DNA of 64,000 nucleotides from Mycobacterium kyorinense (GTDB lineage Bacteria > Actinomycetota > Actinomycetes > Mycobacteriales > Mycobacteriaceae), in contig NZ_LQPE01000159.1 in the NCBI RefSeq assembly GCF_002101735.1, forward strand, positions 1 through 64,000. Direction: 5' to 3'. Under the pieces are notes generated by a model. The model worked only from the letters and a program-made list of their open reading frames with translations, ran no database searches and was not told the DNA's origin. This document shows, piece after piece, positions 35,207 to 43,943 of this stretch. The position numbers were made by a program, and so were the translations under genes. The stretch's first letter is position 1, and each line of letters opens with the position of its first letter.

Positions 35207-35902
35207 TTAAATTAGCGTGGCATCAACTGGCAAACCCGGGCGGGCGGTCAGCGCTGGTCGGGGGCGACCGCTTTGGCGAGTTGCTCGGGGATCCCGGGCA
35301 CCCGGGCGACCGCGTCGAGCAGCGCGTGCGCAGGCGTCGGCGAGTTGGCCGGCGTCGGTCGACGGGTGGATGATCCGTTGCCGGCACACCTCGAAGGTGA
35401 GCGCCAACCAGCCGTGGACCATGACCCGCAAATCCCGCTCGACGTCGGGCTCGAGCTTGTTCTCCGGCCCCTCCACCTCGAGGATGCGCCGCATGATGTG
35501 CTCCATCTGGCGATCCTTGGCCTCGTCGTCGATGCCGAGCAGCACAGGGTCGGAGCGACCGAGCCCGACATAGGCGGCCCACGCGGCGTGCGGATGCTCC
35601 TGGTGATACTGCATGTACGCCAGCACGCCGGTCCGCACCTCCTCGAACAGCGACTGGCCCGGCGACGGCAAGTTATGGCTGGTCTCGAACAGCTGATCGG
35701 CCTGCGCCTTGACCACCGCGGCGAAGAACGCCCGCTTGTCGGGGAAGTAGTGGTACATCAGCGCGCGCGACACCCCGGCGCGTTCGGCGATCTCGTCGAT
35801 GCGGACCTCGTCGTAGGGTCGTTGCCCGAAAACCTCCGCACCGAGCGCCAGCAACTCTGATCGCCGATCGTCGGGAGATAACCGGCGCCTAGGCGTTCGC
35901 AT
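35207..35902 (-). CDS. TetR-family regulator, tandem paralog with altered C-terminus
   Basis: A second TetR gene, 231 residues as read. Residues 1-190 parallel the neighbour throughout, including the DNA-binding helix RIDEIAERAGVSRALMYHYF and the FEVCRQRI ligand-domain helix. After TDAGQLADAC the frame turns into an arginine-rich tail with no homology. In another frame the next codons read AHALLDAVARVPGIPEQLAKAV, matching the neighbour's true C-terminus and ending at 35248. A two-base loss in a GCGC run near 35330 explains this. The last helix, important for dimerisation, is therefore changed, and the gene may be impaired. Confidence 0.85.
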   Translation of the reverse strand: MRTPRRRLSPDDRRSELLALGAEVFGQRPYDEVRIDEIAERAGVSRALMYHYFPDKRAFFAAVVKAQADQLFETSHNLPSPGQSLFEEVRTGVLAYMQYHQEHPHAAWAAYVGLGRSDPVLLGIDDEAKDRQMEHIMRRILEVEGPENKLEPDVERDLRVMVHGWLALTFEVCRQRIIHPSTDAGQLADACARAARRGRPGARDPRATRQSGRPRPALTARPGLPVDATLI

Positions 35903-35979
35903 GCGCTCGATGGTACTTCCACAACGAATTCGCTGGCTTGCGACTCAGCAAACCGGCCCGCGGCAGGTGCGTGTGCGCC

Positions 35980-36003
35980 GTTTGCCGAAGGCCCACTTGG
36001 GTA
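35980..36003 (+). promoter_or_regulatory. SigF-type promoter of katE
   Basis: GTTT at 35980-35983, a 15-base spacer and GGGTA at 35999-36003 fit the mycobacterial SigF consensus. Transcription would start about 30 bases upstream of the catalase ATG. Confidence 0.6.
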
Positions 36004-36038
36004 CTCAGGGCTGGAATTCCTATCCGGGAAGGGACGCA

Positions 36039-38147
36039 ATGGCTGACAAGAACGCGAATCCAAAACAGCAGCAGCTCGAGGGGTACCGCGTCGAGCGGGA
36101 CACCGGCTACTTGACGACACAGCAAGGCGTTCGGGTGGACCACACCGACGACGCGTTGACCGTCGGGGAACGCGGGCCCACCCTGTTGGAGGATTTCCAC
36201 GCCCGGGAAAAGATCACCCACTTCGACCACGAGCGCATCCCGGAACGCGTGGTGCACGCCCGCGGCGCCGGCGCCTACGGGTATTTCGAGCCGTACGACG
36301 ACTCGCTTGCCGACTACACCGTCGCGAAATTCCTGACGACACCCGGTAAGCAGACGCCGGTGTTCGTGCGGTTTTCGACCGTCGCGGGCTCCCGCGGCTC
36401 TGCCGACACGGTGCGTGATGTACGGGGTTTCGCCACCAAGTTCTACACCGACCAGGGCAACTACGACCTCGTCGGCAACAACTTTCCGGTGTTCTTCATC
36501 CAGGACGGGATCAAGTTCCCCGACTTCGTGCACGCCGTCAAACCCGAGCCGGACAACGAGATTCCGCAAGCCCAGTCCGCGCACGACACGCTGTGGGACT
36601 TCGTGTCGCTGCAGCCGGAAACGCTGCACACCATCATGTGGCTGATGTCGGACCGGTCGTTGCCGCGCAGCTACCGGATGATGCAGGGCTTCGGCGTGCA
36701 CACCTTCCGACTGGTCAACGCCAAAGGCGAAGGCACGTTTGTGAAATTCCACTGGAAGCCGCGCCTCGGTGTGCACTCGCTGGTCTGGGACGAATGCCAG
36801 AAGGTCGCCGGCAAGGACCCCGACTTCAACCGCCGCGACCTGTGGGATTCCATCGAGGCCGGCCAGTACCCCGAGTGGGAGTTGGGTGTGCAACTGGTGC
36901 CCGAAAGCGACGAGTTCAACTTCGACTTCGATTTGCTCGACGCCACGAAAATCATTCCGGAAGAACAGGTTCCGGTGCGCCCGGTGGGCAAGATGGTGCT
37001 CAACCGCAACCCGGACAACTTCTTCGCCGAAACCGAGCAGGTGGCCTTCCACACCGCCAACGTGGTGCCCGGCATCGACTTCACCAACGATCCGCTGCTG
37101 CAGTTCCGCAATTTCTCCTACCTGGACACCCAGCTGATCCGCCTGGGCGGCCCGAATTTCGCCCAGTTGCCGGTCAACCGGCCGGTGGCCGAGGTGCGCA
37201 CCAACCAGCACGACGGGTATGGGCAGATCGCCATTCCCAAAGGGAAATCGAGCTACTTCAAGAACTCGCTCGGCGGTGGCTGCCCGGCGCTGGCGGACGA
37301 GGGTGTGTTCCGGCACTACACCCAGAAGGTCGATGGGCAGAAGATCCGCCAGCGCGCCAAGAGTTTTGAGGACCACTACAGCCAGGCCCGGATGTTCTGG
37401 AAGAGCATGTCGCCGGTCGAGGCCAAACACATCGTGGCCGCCTACGCGTTCGAACTCGGCCACGTGGAAACCGTCGAGATCCGGTCGCGGGTGGTCGAGC
37501 AGCTGAACCTGGTCGACCACGACCTGGCCGCGCAGGTCGCGGGCCAACTCGGCCTGCCGGTGCCCGACGAACAGCCCGTCGACGACAAAATGCCTGCCTC
37601 GCCGGCGCTTTCGCAACTCAACACCGCCACCGACAGCATCGAGAGCCGCAAGATCGCCGTGCTGGCCGCCGACGGCGTCGACGTGGCGGGCACCGAGCGG
37701 TTCGTGGAGGCGATGCGCAAACGGGGCGCCATCGCCGAGGTGCTCGCGCCGATCGGCGGTGGGACGCTGTCGGGCGGATCGGGCGGTGAGATCGCGGTGG
37801 ACCGGTCGATCACCAGCATGGCTTCGGTGCTCTACGACGCGGTGGTGGTGCCCTGCGGACCGGACGCCATGGAGACACTGGCCGGCGACGGCTACGCCAT
37901 GCATTTCGTGACCGAGGCGTACAAGCACTACAAGCCGGTGGGCGCATTCGGCGCCGGCGTCAAGCTGCTGCCGAAGGCCGGGATAGCCGAGCAGACCGCC
38001 GACAGCACGAAAGTTGTTGACTCCCACGGCGTCGTGACGACAACAGCTGCCGCGGACGACCTGTCCGACGACTTCTTCGAGGCGTTCGCGGCCGCGCTGG
38101 CCAAGCATCGCGCCTGGGACCGCGAAACCGATTCGGTGCCGGCCTGA
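36039..38147 (+). CDS. katE: Large-subunit monofunctional catalase (HPII type)
   Basis: A 702-residue heme catalase that degrades hydrogen peroxide. The distal heme His is H73 in RVVHARGAGAYG, Asn147/148 is in DLVGNNFPVFF, and the proximal heme Tyr is in RNFSYLDTQLIRLGGPNF. The catalase core is followed from about residue 540 by a DJ-1/PfpI-like (flavodoxin-like) domain (IAVLAADGVDVAG, YDAVVVPCGPDA), which defines the large-subunit clade. The start has AAGGGA upstream. A SigF-type promoter precedes it. The next gene starts on its stop codon (TGATG). Confidence 0.95.
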   Translation: MADKNANPKQQQLEGYRVERDTGYLTTQQGVRVDHTDDALTVGERGPTLLEDFHAREKITHFDHERIPERVVHARGAGAYGYFEPYDDSLADYTVAKFLTTPGKQTPVFVRFSTVAGSRGSADTVRDVRGFATKFYTDQGNYDLVGNNFPVFFIQDGIKFPDFVHAVKPEPDNEIPQAQSAHDTLWDFVSLQPETLHTIMWLMSDRSLPRSYRMMQGFGVHTFRLVNAKGEGTFVKFHWKPRLGVHSLVWDECQKVAGKDPDFNRRDLWDSIEAGQYPEWELGVQLVPESDEFNFDFDLLDATKIIPEEQVPVRPVGKMVLNRNPDNFFAETEQVAFHTANVVPGIDFTNDPLLQFRNFSYLDTQLIRLGGPNFAQLPVNRPVAEVRTNQHDGYGQIAIPKGKSSYFKNSLGGGCPALADEGVFRHYTQKVDGQKIRQRAKSFEDHYSQARMFWKSMSPVEAKHIVAAYAFELGHVETVEIRSRVVEQLNLVDHDLAAQVAGQLGLPVPDEQPVDDKMPASPALSQLNTATDSIESRKIAVLAADGVDVAGTERFVEAMRKRGAIAEVLAPIGGGTLSGGSGGEIAVDRSITSMASVLYDAVVVPCGPDAMETLAGDGYAMHFVTEAYKHYKPVGAFGAGVKLLPKAGIAEQTADSTKVVDSHGVVTTTAAADDLSDDFFEAFAAALAKHRAWDRETDSVPA

Positions 38148-38830
38148 TGACCATCGCGTTCTCCGACCTGGTCACCACGCCGTTCCGGTGGGCGGCGGCC
38201 CTTCGCGGCCGCCGGGTGTTTCACCCGGACGGGGTGTTGGCCAGCGGCTGGATCGAGCGGTGGGCACCGCCGGAGCAGGGGTTGCCGATCACCTCGTGCG
38301 AGGTGGTCGGGCGGGTCTCCAAGGGGCTGGGGACTCCGGGCGCGCTGCCCGACATCGTCGGCCTGGCCTGGAAGATGCCCGCCTCGTCCTATCCGCCGAC
38401 GGGCTGGGATGTGCTGTTGGCGTCCACCGGTGCCGGTCTGCTCACCCGTATGGGGTTGCGGCCGGTGACCTCGTGGTCGGGGGTGACGCTGTCGAGCCTG
38501 ATGCCGCTTCGCTACCGGCAGAGCTACTGGTGGATCCGGGCCCGGCTGATCACCGAGATCGCCGACGGCGGGGTGTCGCTGGACAGTGTCCGCACCCAGG
38601 TCGACGACGGAGGCCTGATGTTCGCGGTCGAACAGGCCAGGGGCACAAGGAGTTTCGAGATGCTCGGACAGCTGACGCTCAACCGCCTGCTGACCGGCGA
38701 CGAGGCCCGCGACCTGGTCGTCGATCCCACCATCCACAGCCCTGCGGACGCCGGGCTGGCGCCGGGTTGGTTGACCGAGTTGCGGCGCGGCGCCTACGGC
38801 CGCAGTCGGCAGGGCCGCGACGCTAAGTGA
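38147..38830 (+). CDS. Conserved hypothetical protein coupled to katE
   Basis: I do not recognise a characterised family. The 227-residue protein has no signal peptide and only weakly hydrophobic stretches. Motifs include FRWAAALRGRRVFHPDG near the N-terminus, VGLAWKMP and TWSGVTLSS in the middle, and a polar C-terminus. FHPDG and the paired tryptophan/arginine patterns recall proteins related to heme or catalase-like binding folds, but this is only an impression. The one-base overlap with katE (TGATG) implies joint translation, so a peroxide-stress role is likely. Its end overlaps pcd convergently by eight bases. Confidence 0.75.
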   Translation: MTIAFSDLVTTPFRWAAALRGRRVFHPDGVLASGWIERWAPPEQGLPITSCEVVGRVSKGLGTPGALPDIVGLAWKMPASSYPPTGWDVLLASTGAGLLTRMGLRPVTSWSGVTLSSLMPLRYRQSYWWIRARLITEIADGGVSLDSVRTQVDDGGLMFAVEQARGTRSFEMLGQLTLNRLLTGDEARDLVVDPTIHSPADAGLAPGWLTELRRGAYGRSRQGRDAK

Positions 38831-40337
38831 ATGTCACGCCCTGCGCCAGCGGCAGCTGGTCGGAGTAGTTGACGGTGTTCGTGGCGCGACGCATGTAGCC
38901 CTTCCACGCGTCCGACCCGGACTCCCGGCCGCCGCCGGTGTGCTTCTCCCCGCCGAACGCGCCGCCGATCTCCGCGCCCGAGGTGCCGATGTTGACGTTG
39001 GCGATGCCGCAGTCCGAGCCGTCGATGAAGCGGTTGGCCTCGCGGAGGTCTGTGGTGAAGATCGCCGATGAAAGCCCTTGCGGCACTCCGTTGTTCAACG
39101 CTATCGCCTCGTCCAGGTCGTCGTAGGTCACCGCGTAGAGAATCGGCGCGAAGGTCTCGGTGGCCACGATCGCCGTTTGCGCCGGCATCCGCGCCAGCGC
39201 CGGCGCGACGTAGTAGGCGTTTTCCGGGCCGAGGTGGTGGCGCTCGCCGCCGATCACCTGCCCTCCGTCGGCGCGGGCCTGCTCCAACGCCCCCACCATG
39301 TCGCGGTAGGCGGTCTCGTGGATCAGCGGGCCGACCAGTGTGCTGTGCGCGCACGGGTCACCGATGGGCAGCTGCCGGTAGGCCGCGGCGACACGCGCGA
39401 CCACCTCGTCGGCCACCGAGCGGTGCACGATCAGCCGGCGCAGCGTGGTGCAGCGCTGCCCGGCGGTGCCAGCGGCGGCAAACACGATGGCCCGCAACGC
39501 CAAATCCAGGTCGGCCGACGGCGTCACGATCGCCGCGTTGTTGCCGCCCAGCTCCAGCAGCGCGCGGCCGAACCGCGACGCGACCCGCGGCCCGACCTCG
39601 CGGCCCATCCGGACCGAGCCGGTCGCCGACACCAGCGCGACCCGCTCGTCGTCGACCAGCCGCTCGCCGGCCTCGCGGTCACCGAGCACCAGACCGCTGA
39701 CCCCGCGCGGCGCCCCGACGTCGCCGGCCGCCCGCTCGATCAGCGCCTGGCAGGCCAGCGCCGTCAACGGCGTCAACTCCGAGGGCTTCCACACCACGGT
39801 GTCGCCGCACACCAGCGCCACCGCGGTGTTCCAGGCCCACACCGCGACCGGAAAGTTGAAGGCGGTGATCACGCCGACCACACCCAGCGGATGCCAGGTT
39901 TCCATGAGCCGGTGCCCCGGCCGCTCAGAGGCGATGGTGCGCCCGTAGAGCTGACGGGAAAGCCCGACGGCGAACTGGCAGACGTCGATCATCTCCTGCA
40001 CCTCGCCCAGCGCCTCGGCGGTGATCTTGCCGACCTCGACGGTGACCAGCGTGGCCAGCTCCTCCTTGTGCGCGGCGAGCAGCTCGCCGAGCCGGGCCAC
40101 CAGGGCGCCGCGCACCGGCGCCGGGGTGGCCCGCCACGTCGAAAATGCCTGCGCCGCAGCGCTGATCGCGCCGTCGGCGTCGTCGACCGAGTCCACGGTG
40201 AACAGCACGTCGCCGGTGATCGGCGTACCGGCCGGCAGGCCGTGCCCGCCCGGCTCGCCGAGCGTGACCTGAACGCCGATCGCGTCCAGCGCGCGGCGCA
40301 CGCGTGCGCGTAGTTCGTCAGCGGTGGGCAAGCTCAT
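38823..40337 (-). CDS. pcd: Piperideine-6-carboxylate / aminoadipate-semialdehyde dehydrogenase
   Basis: An aldehyde dehydrogenase of 504 residues that oxidises piperideine-6-carboxylate (2-aminoadipate semialdehyde) to 2-aminoadipate in lysine breakdown. The catalytic Cys is in AAGTAGQRCTTLRRL, the nucleotide site is around ITAFNFPVAVW and SATGSVRMG, and LLELGGNNA holds the general base Glu. The antiquitin (ALDH7) type is indicated by sequence and context. The start overlaps the HglS-like gene by four bases (ATGA), and both face away from lrpA and lat. Confidence 0.93.
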   Translation of the reverse strand: MSLPTADELRARVRRALDAIGVQVTLGEPGGHGLPAGTPITGDVLFTVDSVDDADGAISAAAQAFSTWRATPAPVRGALVARLGELLAAHKEELATLVTVEVGKITAEALGEVQEMIDVCQFAVGLSRQLYGRTIASERPGHRLMETWHPLGVVGVITAFNFPVAVWAWNTAVALVCGDTVVWKPSELTPLTALACQALIERAAGDVGAPRGVSGLVLGDREAGERLVDDERVALVSATGSVRMGREVGPRVASRFGRALLELGGNNAAIVTPSADLDLALRAIVFAAAGTAGQRCTTLRRLIVHRSVADEVVARVAAAYRQLPIGDPCAHSTLVGPLIHETAYRDMVGALEQARADGGQVIGGERHHLGPENAYYVAPALARMPAQTAIVATETFAPILYAVTYDDLDEAIALNNGVPQGLSSAIFTTDLREANRFIDGSDCGIANVNIGTSGAEIGGAFGGEKHTGGGRESGSDAWKGYMRRATNTVNYSDQLPLAQGVTFT

Positions 40338-41575
40338 GCAGCCGTCTCCTCGGCGTCGTAGAGGTCGTATGGGTCGTGGATATGCCGGTCGATCGCGCCG
40401 GCCATCCAGTCCATGCTGTAGCCGGAGTCGTCTGAGGCGGCGCAGGTCGACGCGTCGCGGTCCAGGTTGGACCGGAAGATGCCGGCCGCCGATGCTGGCA
40501 GGAAGTCTTCGTAGACAATGGGTTTGGCCGGGTCGCCGCCGCGATAGTAGGCAAGTCCCTGGGCAGCCATCTCCTCGTCGGTCGACGGGAAGTACCGCCC
40601 CCAAACCGCTGCCGGGTCGGCGGTGCCCATTGCGGCGTCGTACCGTTCGCGGCCTTTCGGTGTCAGCGCCACGCCGCGGGCCTCGACCTCGCCGAAGCGC
40701 ACCCGCACGGTGCCCTCGACAACAGAGCCGTCGTCGCAGCGGAACCGCCGCGGCTCGGCCAGCGCGCGAAACGACGTCTGGCGCAACAACACCGGCGGCC
40801 CGTCGGTGCGCGGCGGTCCCTGGATCGCGTCGATCATCGCGATGCCGCGCGCCGTCATCCGCTGGTACAGCTCGTCGATGTCGAGCACCCGCGGGGTGAG
40901 GTGGTTGATGTGGGTGGAGCCCACCCCGGCGATGTCGGCGGCCACCGCAGACACCCGGGACAACTCGTCGTACCACGACTTGTCGATGGGCTCGCGTGAC
41001 AGCGCGAACGCCGCCACCGCCTGCCCGACGAACTCGTCGGCCTCGTCTGCGGGGCAGCCGCCTTCGGCGGCGATCACCCGGGCGCGAGCGAGCAGCGCCG
41101 GGTCGAACAGCTGCCGTCGCGCCAGGAACGCCTGCACCCGCGATCGCAGGCCGGCGTCGAAGAACCGGGCATCGTGCAGGGCCAGCATCGACGTGAACAC
41201 TCGAAATGGATTGCGGGCCAACTCATCTGCGTGTATCGGCCGGAAGGCGGTGGATACTACCGGAACCGGCGACACCGCCTCACGCAGGTCGTAGTAGCCG
41301 ACCGGGACCATGCCGAACGCGCCGAACAGGTCGGCGACGGCGGTCAACTCGGCCGGGGAGCCGACCCGGATCGCGCCGTGCCGCTCGGCGGTGACCCGGT
41401 CGAACGATCCTAGGCGTGAGGCATCCGGATGCGCCTGCACGTAGTCACGGTTGACCTCGGTGCTGACCTGCACCAACGTCGGGTAGGCCGGCACCTCGCG
41501 GCCGTACATCGCCGACAATCCGGCGGCGAACCGCTCGCGCAGCTGCCAGGCCGCAAGCTTTTTCGCAGTGCTCAT
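40334..41575 (-). CDS. DUF1338 / HglS-type 2-oxoadipate dioxygenase-decarboxylase (Rv3292-like)
   Basis: A 413-residue protein of the DUF1338 family. In Pseudomonas putida the member HglS uses iron to turn 2-oxoadipate into D-2-hydroxyglutarate. Candidate metal ligands are H66 in ERHGAIR, a histidine in STHINHLTPR at 221-229 and Glu296 in RFGEVEARG. Context (pcd, lat and lrpA) is the lysine aminotransferase pathway, whose product 2-aminoadipate becomes 2-oxoadipate by transamination. That makes the HglS assignment attractive, although I infer it from family and neighbours. The orthologue in H37Rv is annotated as hypothetical. Confidence 0.8.
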   Translation of the reverse strand: MSTAKKLAAWQLRERFAAGLSAMYGREVPAYPTLVQVSTEVNRDYVQAHPDASRLGSFDRVTAERHGAIRVGSPAELTAVADLFGAFGMVPVGYYDLREAVSPVPVVSTAFRPIHADELARNPFRVFTSMLALHDARFFDAGLRSRVQAFLARRQLFDPALLARARVIAAEGGCPADEADEFVGQAVAAFALSREPIDKSWYDELSRVSAVAADIAGVGSTHINHLTPRVLDIDELYQRMTARGIAMIDAIQGPPRTDGPPVLLRQTSFRALAEPRRFRCDDGSVVEGTVRVRFGEVEARGVALTPKGRERYDAAMGTADPAAVWGRYFPSTDEEMAAQGLAYYRGGDPAKPIVYEDFLPASAAGIFRSNLDRDASTCAASDDSGYSMDWMAGAIDRHIHDPYDLYDAEETAA

Positions 41576-41582
41576 CGTCGGC

Positions 41583-41588
41583 TATCGT
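41583..41588 (+). promoter_or_regulatory. -10 box of lrpA (leaderless)
   Basis: TATCGT six bases before the lrpA ATG, within the 19-base gap to the divergent HglS-like gene. Confidence 0.45.
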
Positions 41589-41594
41589 CCGGCC

Positions 41595-42041
41595 ATGGCT
41601 CTCGACGACATCGACCGGACCCTGGTGCGCGAGCTGGTCGCCGACGGGCGCGCGACGTTGTCGGACCTGGCCGCCAGCGCCGGCCTGTCGGTGTCGGCGG
41701 TCCAGTCGCGGGTGCGTCGTTTGCAGGAGCGCGGCGTGGTGACCGGGTATGCGGCGCGGATCGACCCCGAGGCGGTGGGGCACTTGCTGTCGGCGTTCGT
41801 GGCCATCACTCCTCTCGATCCCTCCCAACCCGATGATGCGCCCGCCCTCCTCGAACACATCGAGGCGATCGAGTCGTGTCACTCGGTGGCCGGTGAGGAG
41901 AGCTACATCCTGCTGGTCCGTGTCGAGTCCGCGCGGGCCCTGGAGGACCTACTGCAGCGGATCCGGACCACGGCCAACGTTCGGACGCGAAGCACGATCA
42001 TTCTGCGCACTTTTTACAGCGGAAGGCAGTTTGTGCCGTAA
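41595..42041 (+). CDS. lrpA: Lrp/AsnC-family regulator
   Basis: A 148-residue feast/famine regulator. The N-terminal helix-turn-helix (residues 1-60) has DDIDRTLVRELVADGRATLSDLA and LSVSAVQSRVRRLQERGVV. The C-terminal RAM ligand-binding domain ends with TIILRTFYSGRQFVP. In M. tuberculosis LrpA binds the lat region and is part of the persistence response. It is divergent from the HglS-like gene with only 19 bases between the start codons, and it precedes lat, so one regulator sits amid the whole lysine module. Confidence 0.93.
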   Translation: MALDDIDRTLVRELVADGRATLSDLAASAGLSVSAVQSRVRRLQERGVVTGYAARIDPEAVGHLLSAFVAITPLDPSQPDDAPALLEHIEAIESCHSVAGEESYILLVRVESARALEDLLQRIRTTANVRTRSTIILRTFYSGRQFVP

Positions 42042-42060
42042 CTCTTACGGTGTCGTGGCG

Positions 42061-42087
42061 TTAAAAACGTAAACATATTGCTAAAAT
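42061..42087 (+). promoter_or_regulatory. lat promoter and possible LrpA-binding stretch
   Basis: TAAAAT at 42082-42087 ends seven bases before the lat ATG (leaderless geometry). The upstream bases 42061-42080 form an AT-rich island in a GC-rich surrounding, a plausible LrpA target. No canonical -35 is present, consistent with regulator dependence. Confidence 0.5.
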
Positions 42088-42094
42088 CGTGGCC

Positions 42095-43456
42095 ATGACT
42101 GTGCTGACGGCCACCGACGAACAGCTGCAGCCCGACCGTGTGCTGGACGTGCTGGGCCGCAGCATCCAGCTCGGCGGCTTCGACCTGGTGCTCGATCTGG
42201 AGCGCTCGGCCGGCTCGTATCTGGTCGACGCCCGCACGGGCCGGCGCTACCTGGACATGTTCACGTTCGTGTCGTCGTCGGCACTGGGCATGAACCATCC
42301 GGCGCTGGCCGGCGACGACGCCTTCCTCGCCGAACTCGCTCACGCCGCGATCAACAAACCGAGCAACTCCGACGTGTACTCGGTGCCGATGGCTCGCTTC
42401 GTCGAGGCCTTCGTGCGAGTGCTGGGCGATCCGGCGCTGCCGCACCTGTTCTTCATCGACGGCGGTGCCCTGGCGGTGGAGAACGCGCTGAAGATCGCCT
42501 TCGACTGGAAAAGCCAGCACAACGAGGCGCGCGGCATCGACCCTGCGCTGGGCGGCCGAGTGTTGCATCTGCGCGGGGCATTTCACGGCCGCAGCGGCTA
42601 CACGCTGTCGCTGACCAACACACACAGCCCGCTCAACGTGGCCCGCTTTCCGAAATTCGACTGGCCGCGTATCGACGCCCCCTATCTGCGACCCGGGGCG
42701 GACATGGACGCGGCCGAAGCCGAGTCGCTGCGGCAGGCCCGGGCGGCGTTCGACGCCCATCCGCACGACATCGCCTGCTTCATCGCCGAACCGATCCAGG
42801 GCGAAGGCGGCGACCGGCACTTCCGCCCGGAGTTCTTCGCCGCCATGCGCGCACTGTGCGACGAGCATGATGCTCTGCTGATCGTCGACGAGGTGCAGAC
42901 CGGCTGCGGACTCACCGGAACCGCTTGGGCCTACCAGCAATTGGGCGTCGCGCCGGACATCGTCGCGTTCGGCAAGAAGACCCAGGTGTGCGGGGTGATG
43001 GCCGGCCGGCGCGTCGACGAGGTCGCCGACAACGTGTTCGCGGTCAACTCGCGGCTCAATTCCACGTGGGGCGGCAACCTCACCGACATGGTCCGAGCGC
43101 GCCGCATCCTGGAAGTGATCGAATCCGAGCAGCTGTTCGCCAACGCCGCCGCGCAGGGCCGCTATCTGCGGGCAGGGCTCGACGACCTGGCCGGCGACTT
43201 CCCCGCGGTCATGCTCGACGTCCGCGGGCGCGGCCTGATGTGCGCGTTCAGCCTGCCCGGCACCGCCGAGCGCGACGACGTTGTTCGCGAGCTGTGGCGA
43301 CGCGGGGTGATCGTGCTGCCCAGCGGGGCCGACAGCGTGCGCTTCCGTCCGGCGCTCACCGTCTCGCGCGCCGAGATCGACGAGGCGCTGGACGCCGTCC
43401 GCGACGTGTTTACCGCCTCCTACCACCGGGTATACCCTCGGCGAGGTCGGGTCTAG
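42095..43456 (+). CDS. lat: L-lysine epsilon-aminotransferase
   Basis: A PLP-dependent aminotransferase of 453 residues that moves the epsilon-amino group of lysine to 2-oxoglutarate, giving piperideine-6-carboxylate. The PLP lysine is in AFGKKTQVCG. IAEPIQGEGGDRHF and LIVDEVQTGCGLTG are the cofactor pocket, and HLRGAFHGRSGYTLSLTN the aromatic lid. The ATG at 42095 is chosen because of the leaderless promoter; a GTG at 42089 would add two residues. Lat is strongly induced in nutrient-starved M. tuberculosis. Confidence 0.95.
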   Translation: MTVLTATDEQLQPDRVLDVLGRSIQLGGFDLVLDLERSAGSYLVDARTGRRYLDMFTFVSSSALGMNHPALAGDDAFLAELAHAAINKPSNSDVYSVPMARFVEAFVRVLGDPALPHLFFIDGGALAVENALKIAFDWKSQHNEARGIDPALGGRVLHLRGAFHGRSGYTLSLTNTHSPLNVARFPKFDWPRIDAPYLRPGADMDAAEAESLRQARAAFDAHPHDIACFIAEPIQGEGGDRHFRPEFFAAMRALCDEHDALLIVDEVQTGCGLTGTAWAYQQLGVAPDIVAFGKKTQVCGVMAGRRVDEVADNVFAVNSRLNSTWGGNLTDMVRARRILEVIESEQLFANAAAQGRYLRAGLDDLAGDFPAVMLDVRGRGLMCAFSLPGTAERDDVVRELWRRGVIVLPSGADSVRFRPALTVSRAEIDEALDAVRDVFTASYHRVYPRRGRV

Positions 43457-43556
43457 CCGAAGGCTCCGCGCGGCACGTCCGCAACGGCGATGTAACTCCA
43501 GTCGCCGGTTTGCCGATGCATCAACAAGCAGCCGACAGCAAGATAGAGGTTCGCAG

Positions 43557-43943
43557 ATGCAAAAACCACGTCAGCGCTCAGGTGGCGACCACCTGGGTCA
43601 AGAGGACCGCGACGTCGCTTCGGCGGTGCGGTTCGCGGTGCTGACTGCCGTCGCCGGAGTGGCGTTTCTGATCGTTGCGGCGCTGTGGGTCAGCACCTGT
43701 AACGGTGTGATGGCTGTCGACACCGTGGCCTGCGGCGTGCCGCAGCGCACTCTGCTGGCATTCGGCGCTCCGGCCATCTTGTTGGCCGGTGGGCTGTGGG
43801 CATTTCTGCGCACCTACCGCATTTGGCGCGACGAGGGCACGTGGTGGGCCTGGCAGGGCGCGGGATGGTTCCTGCTGATGCTGATGCTGCTCACGCTGAC
43901 GATGGGCGCCCCGCCGATCGCGGGTCCGGCCCTAGCTGGTTGA
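43557..43943 (+). CDS. Membrane protein (Rv3289c-like)
   Basis: A 128-residue protein with three hydrophobic segments: AVRFAVLTAVAGVAFLIVAALWV, LLAFGAPAILLAGGLWAFL and WFLLMLMLLTLTM. The soluble N-terminus is polar. It corresponds to Rv3289c, the hypothetical membrane gene beside lat and the sigF operon. Its end overlaps the UsfY-like gene convergently by 12 bases. No function is known. Confidence 0.8.
   Translation: MQKPRQRSGGDHLGQEDRDVASAVRFAVLTAVAGVAFLIVAALWVSTCNGVMAVDTVACGVPQRTLLAFGAPAILLAGGLWAFLRTYRIWRDEGTWWAWQGAGWFLLMLMLLTLTMGAPPIAGPALAG

Noticed and set aside
42014..43426. Long minus-strand open frame opposite lat
   Set aside because: It mirrors lat codon for codon, is arginine/histidine-rich and has no family motifs. 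Lat on the plus strand is certain.
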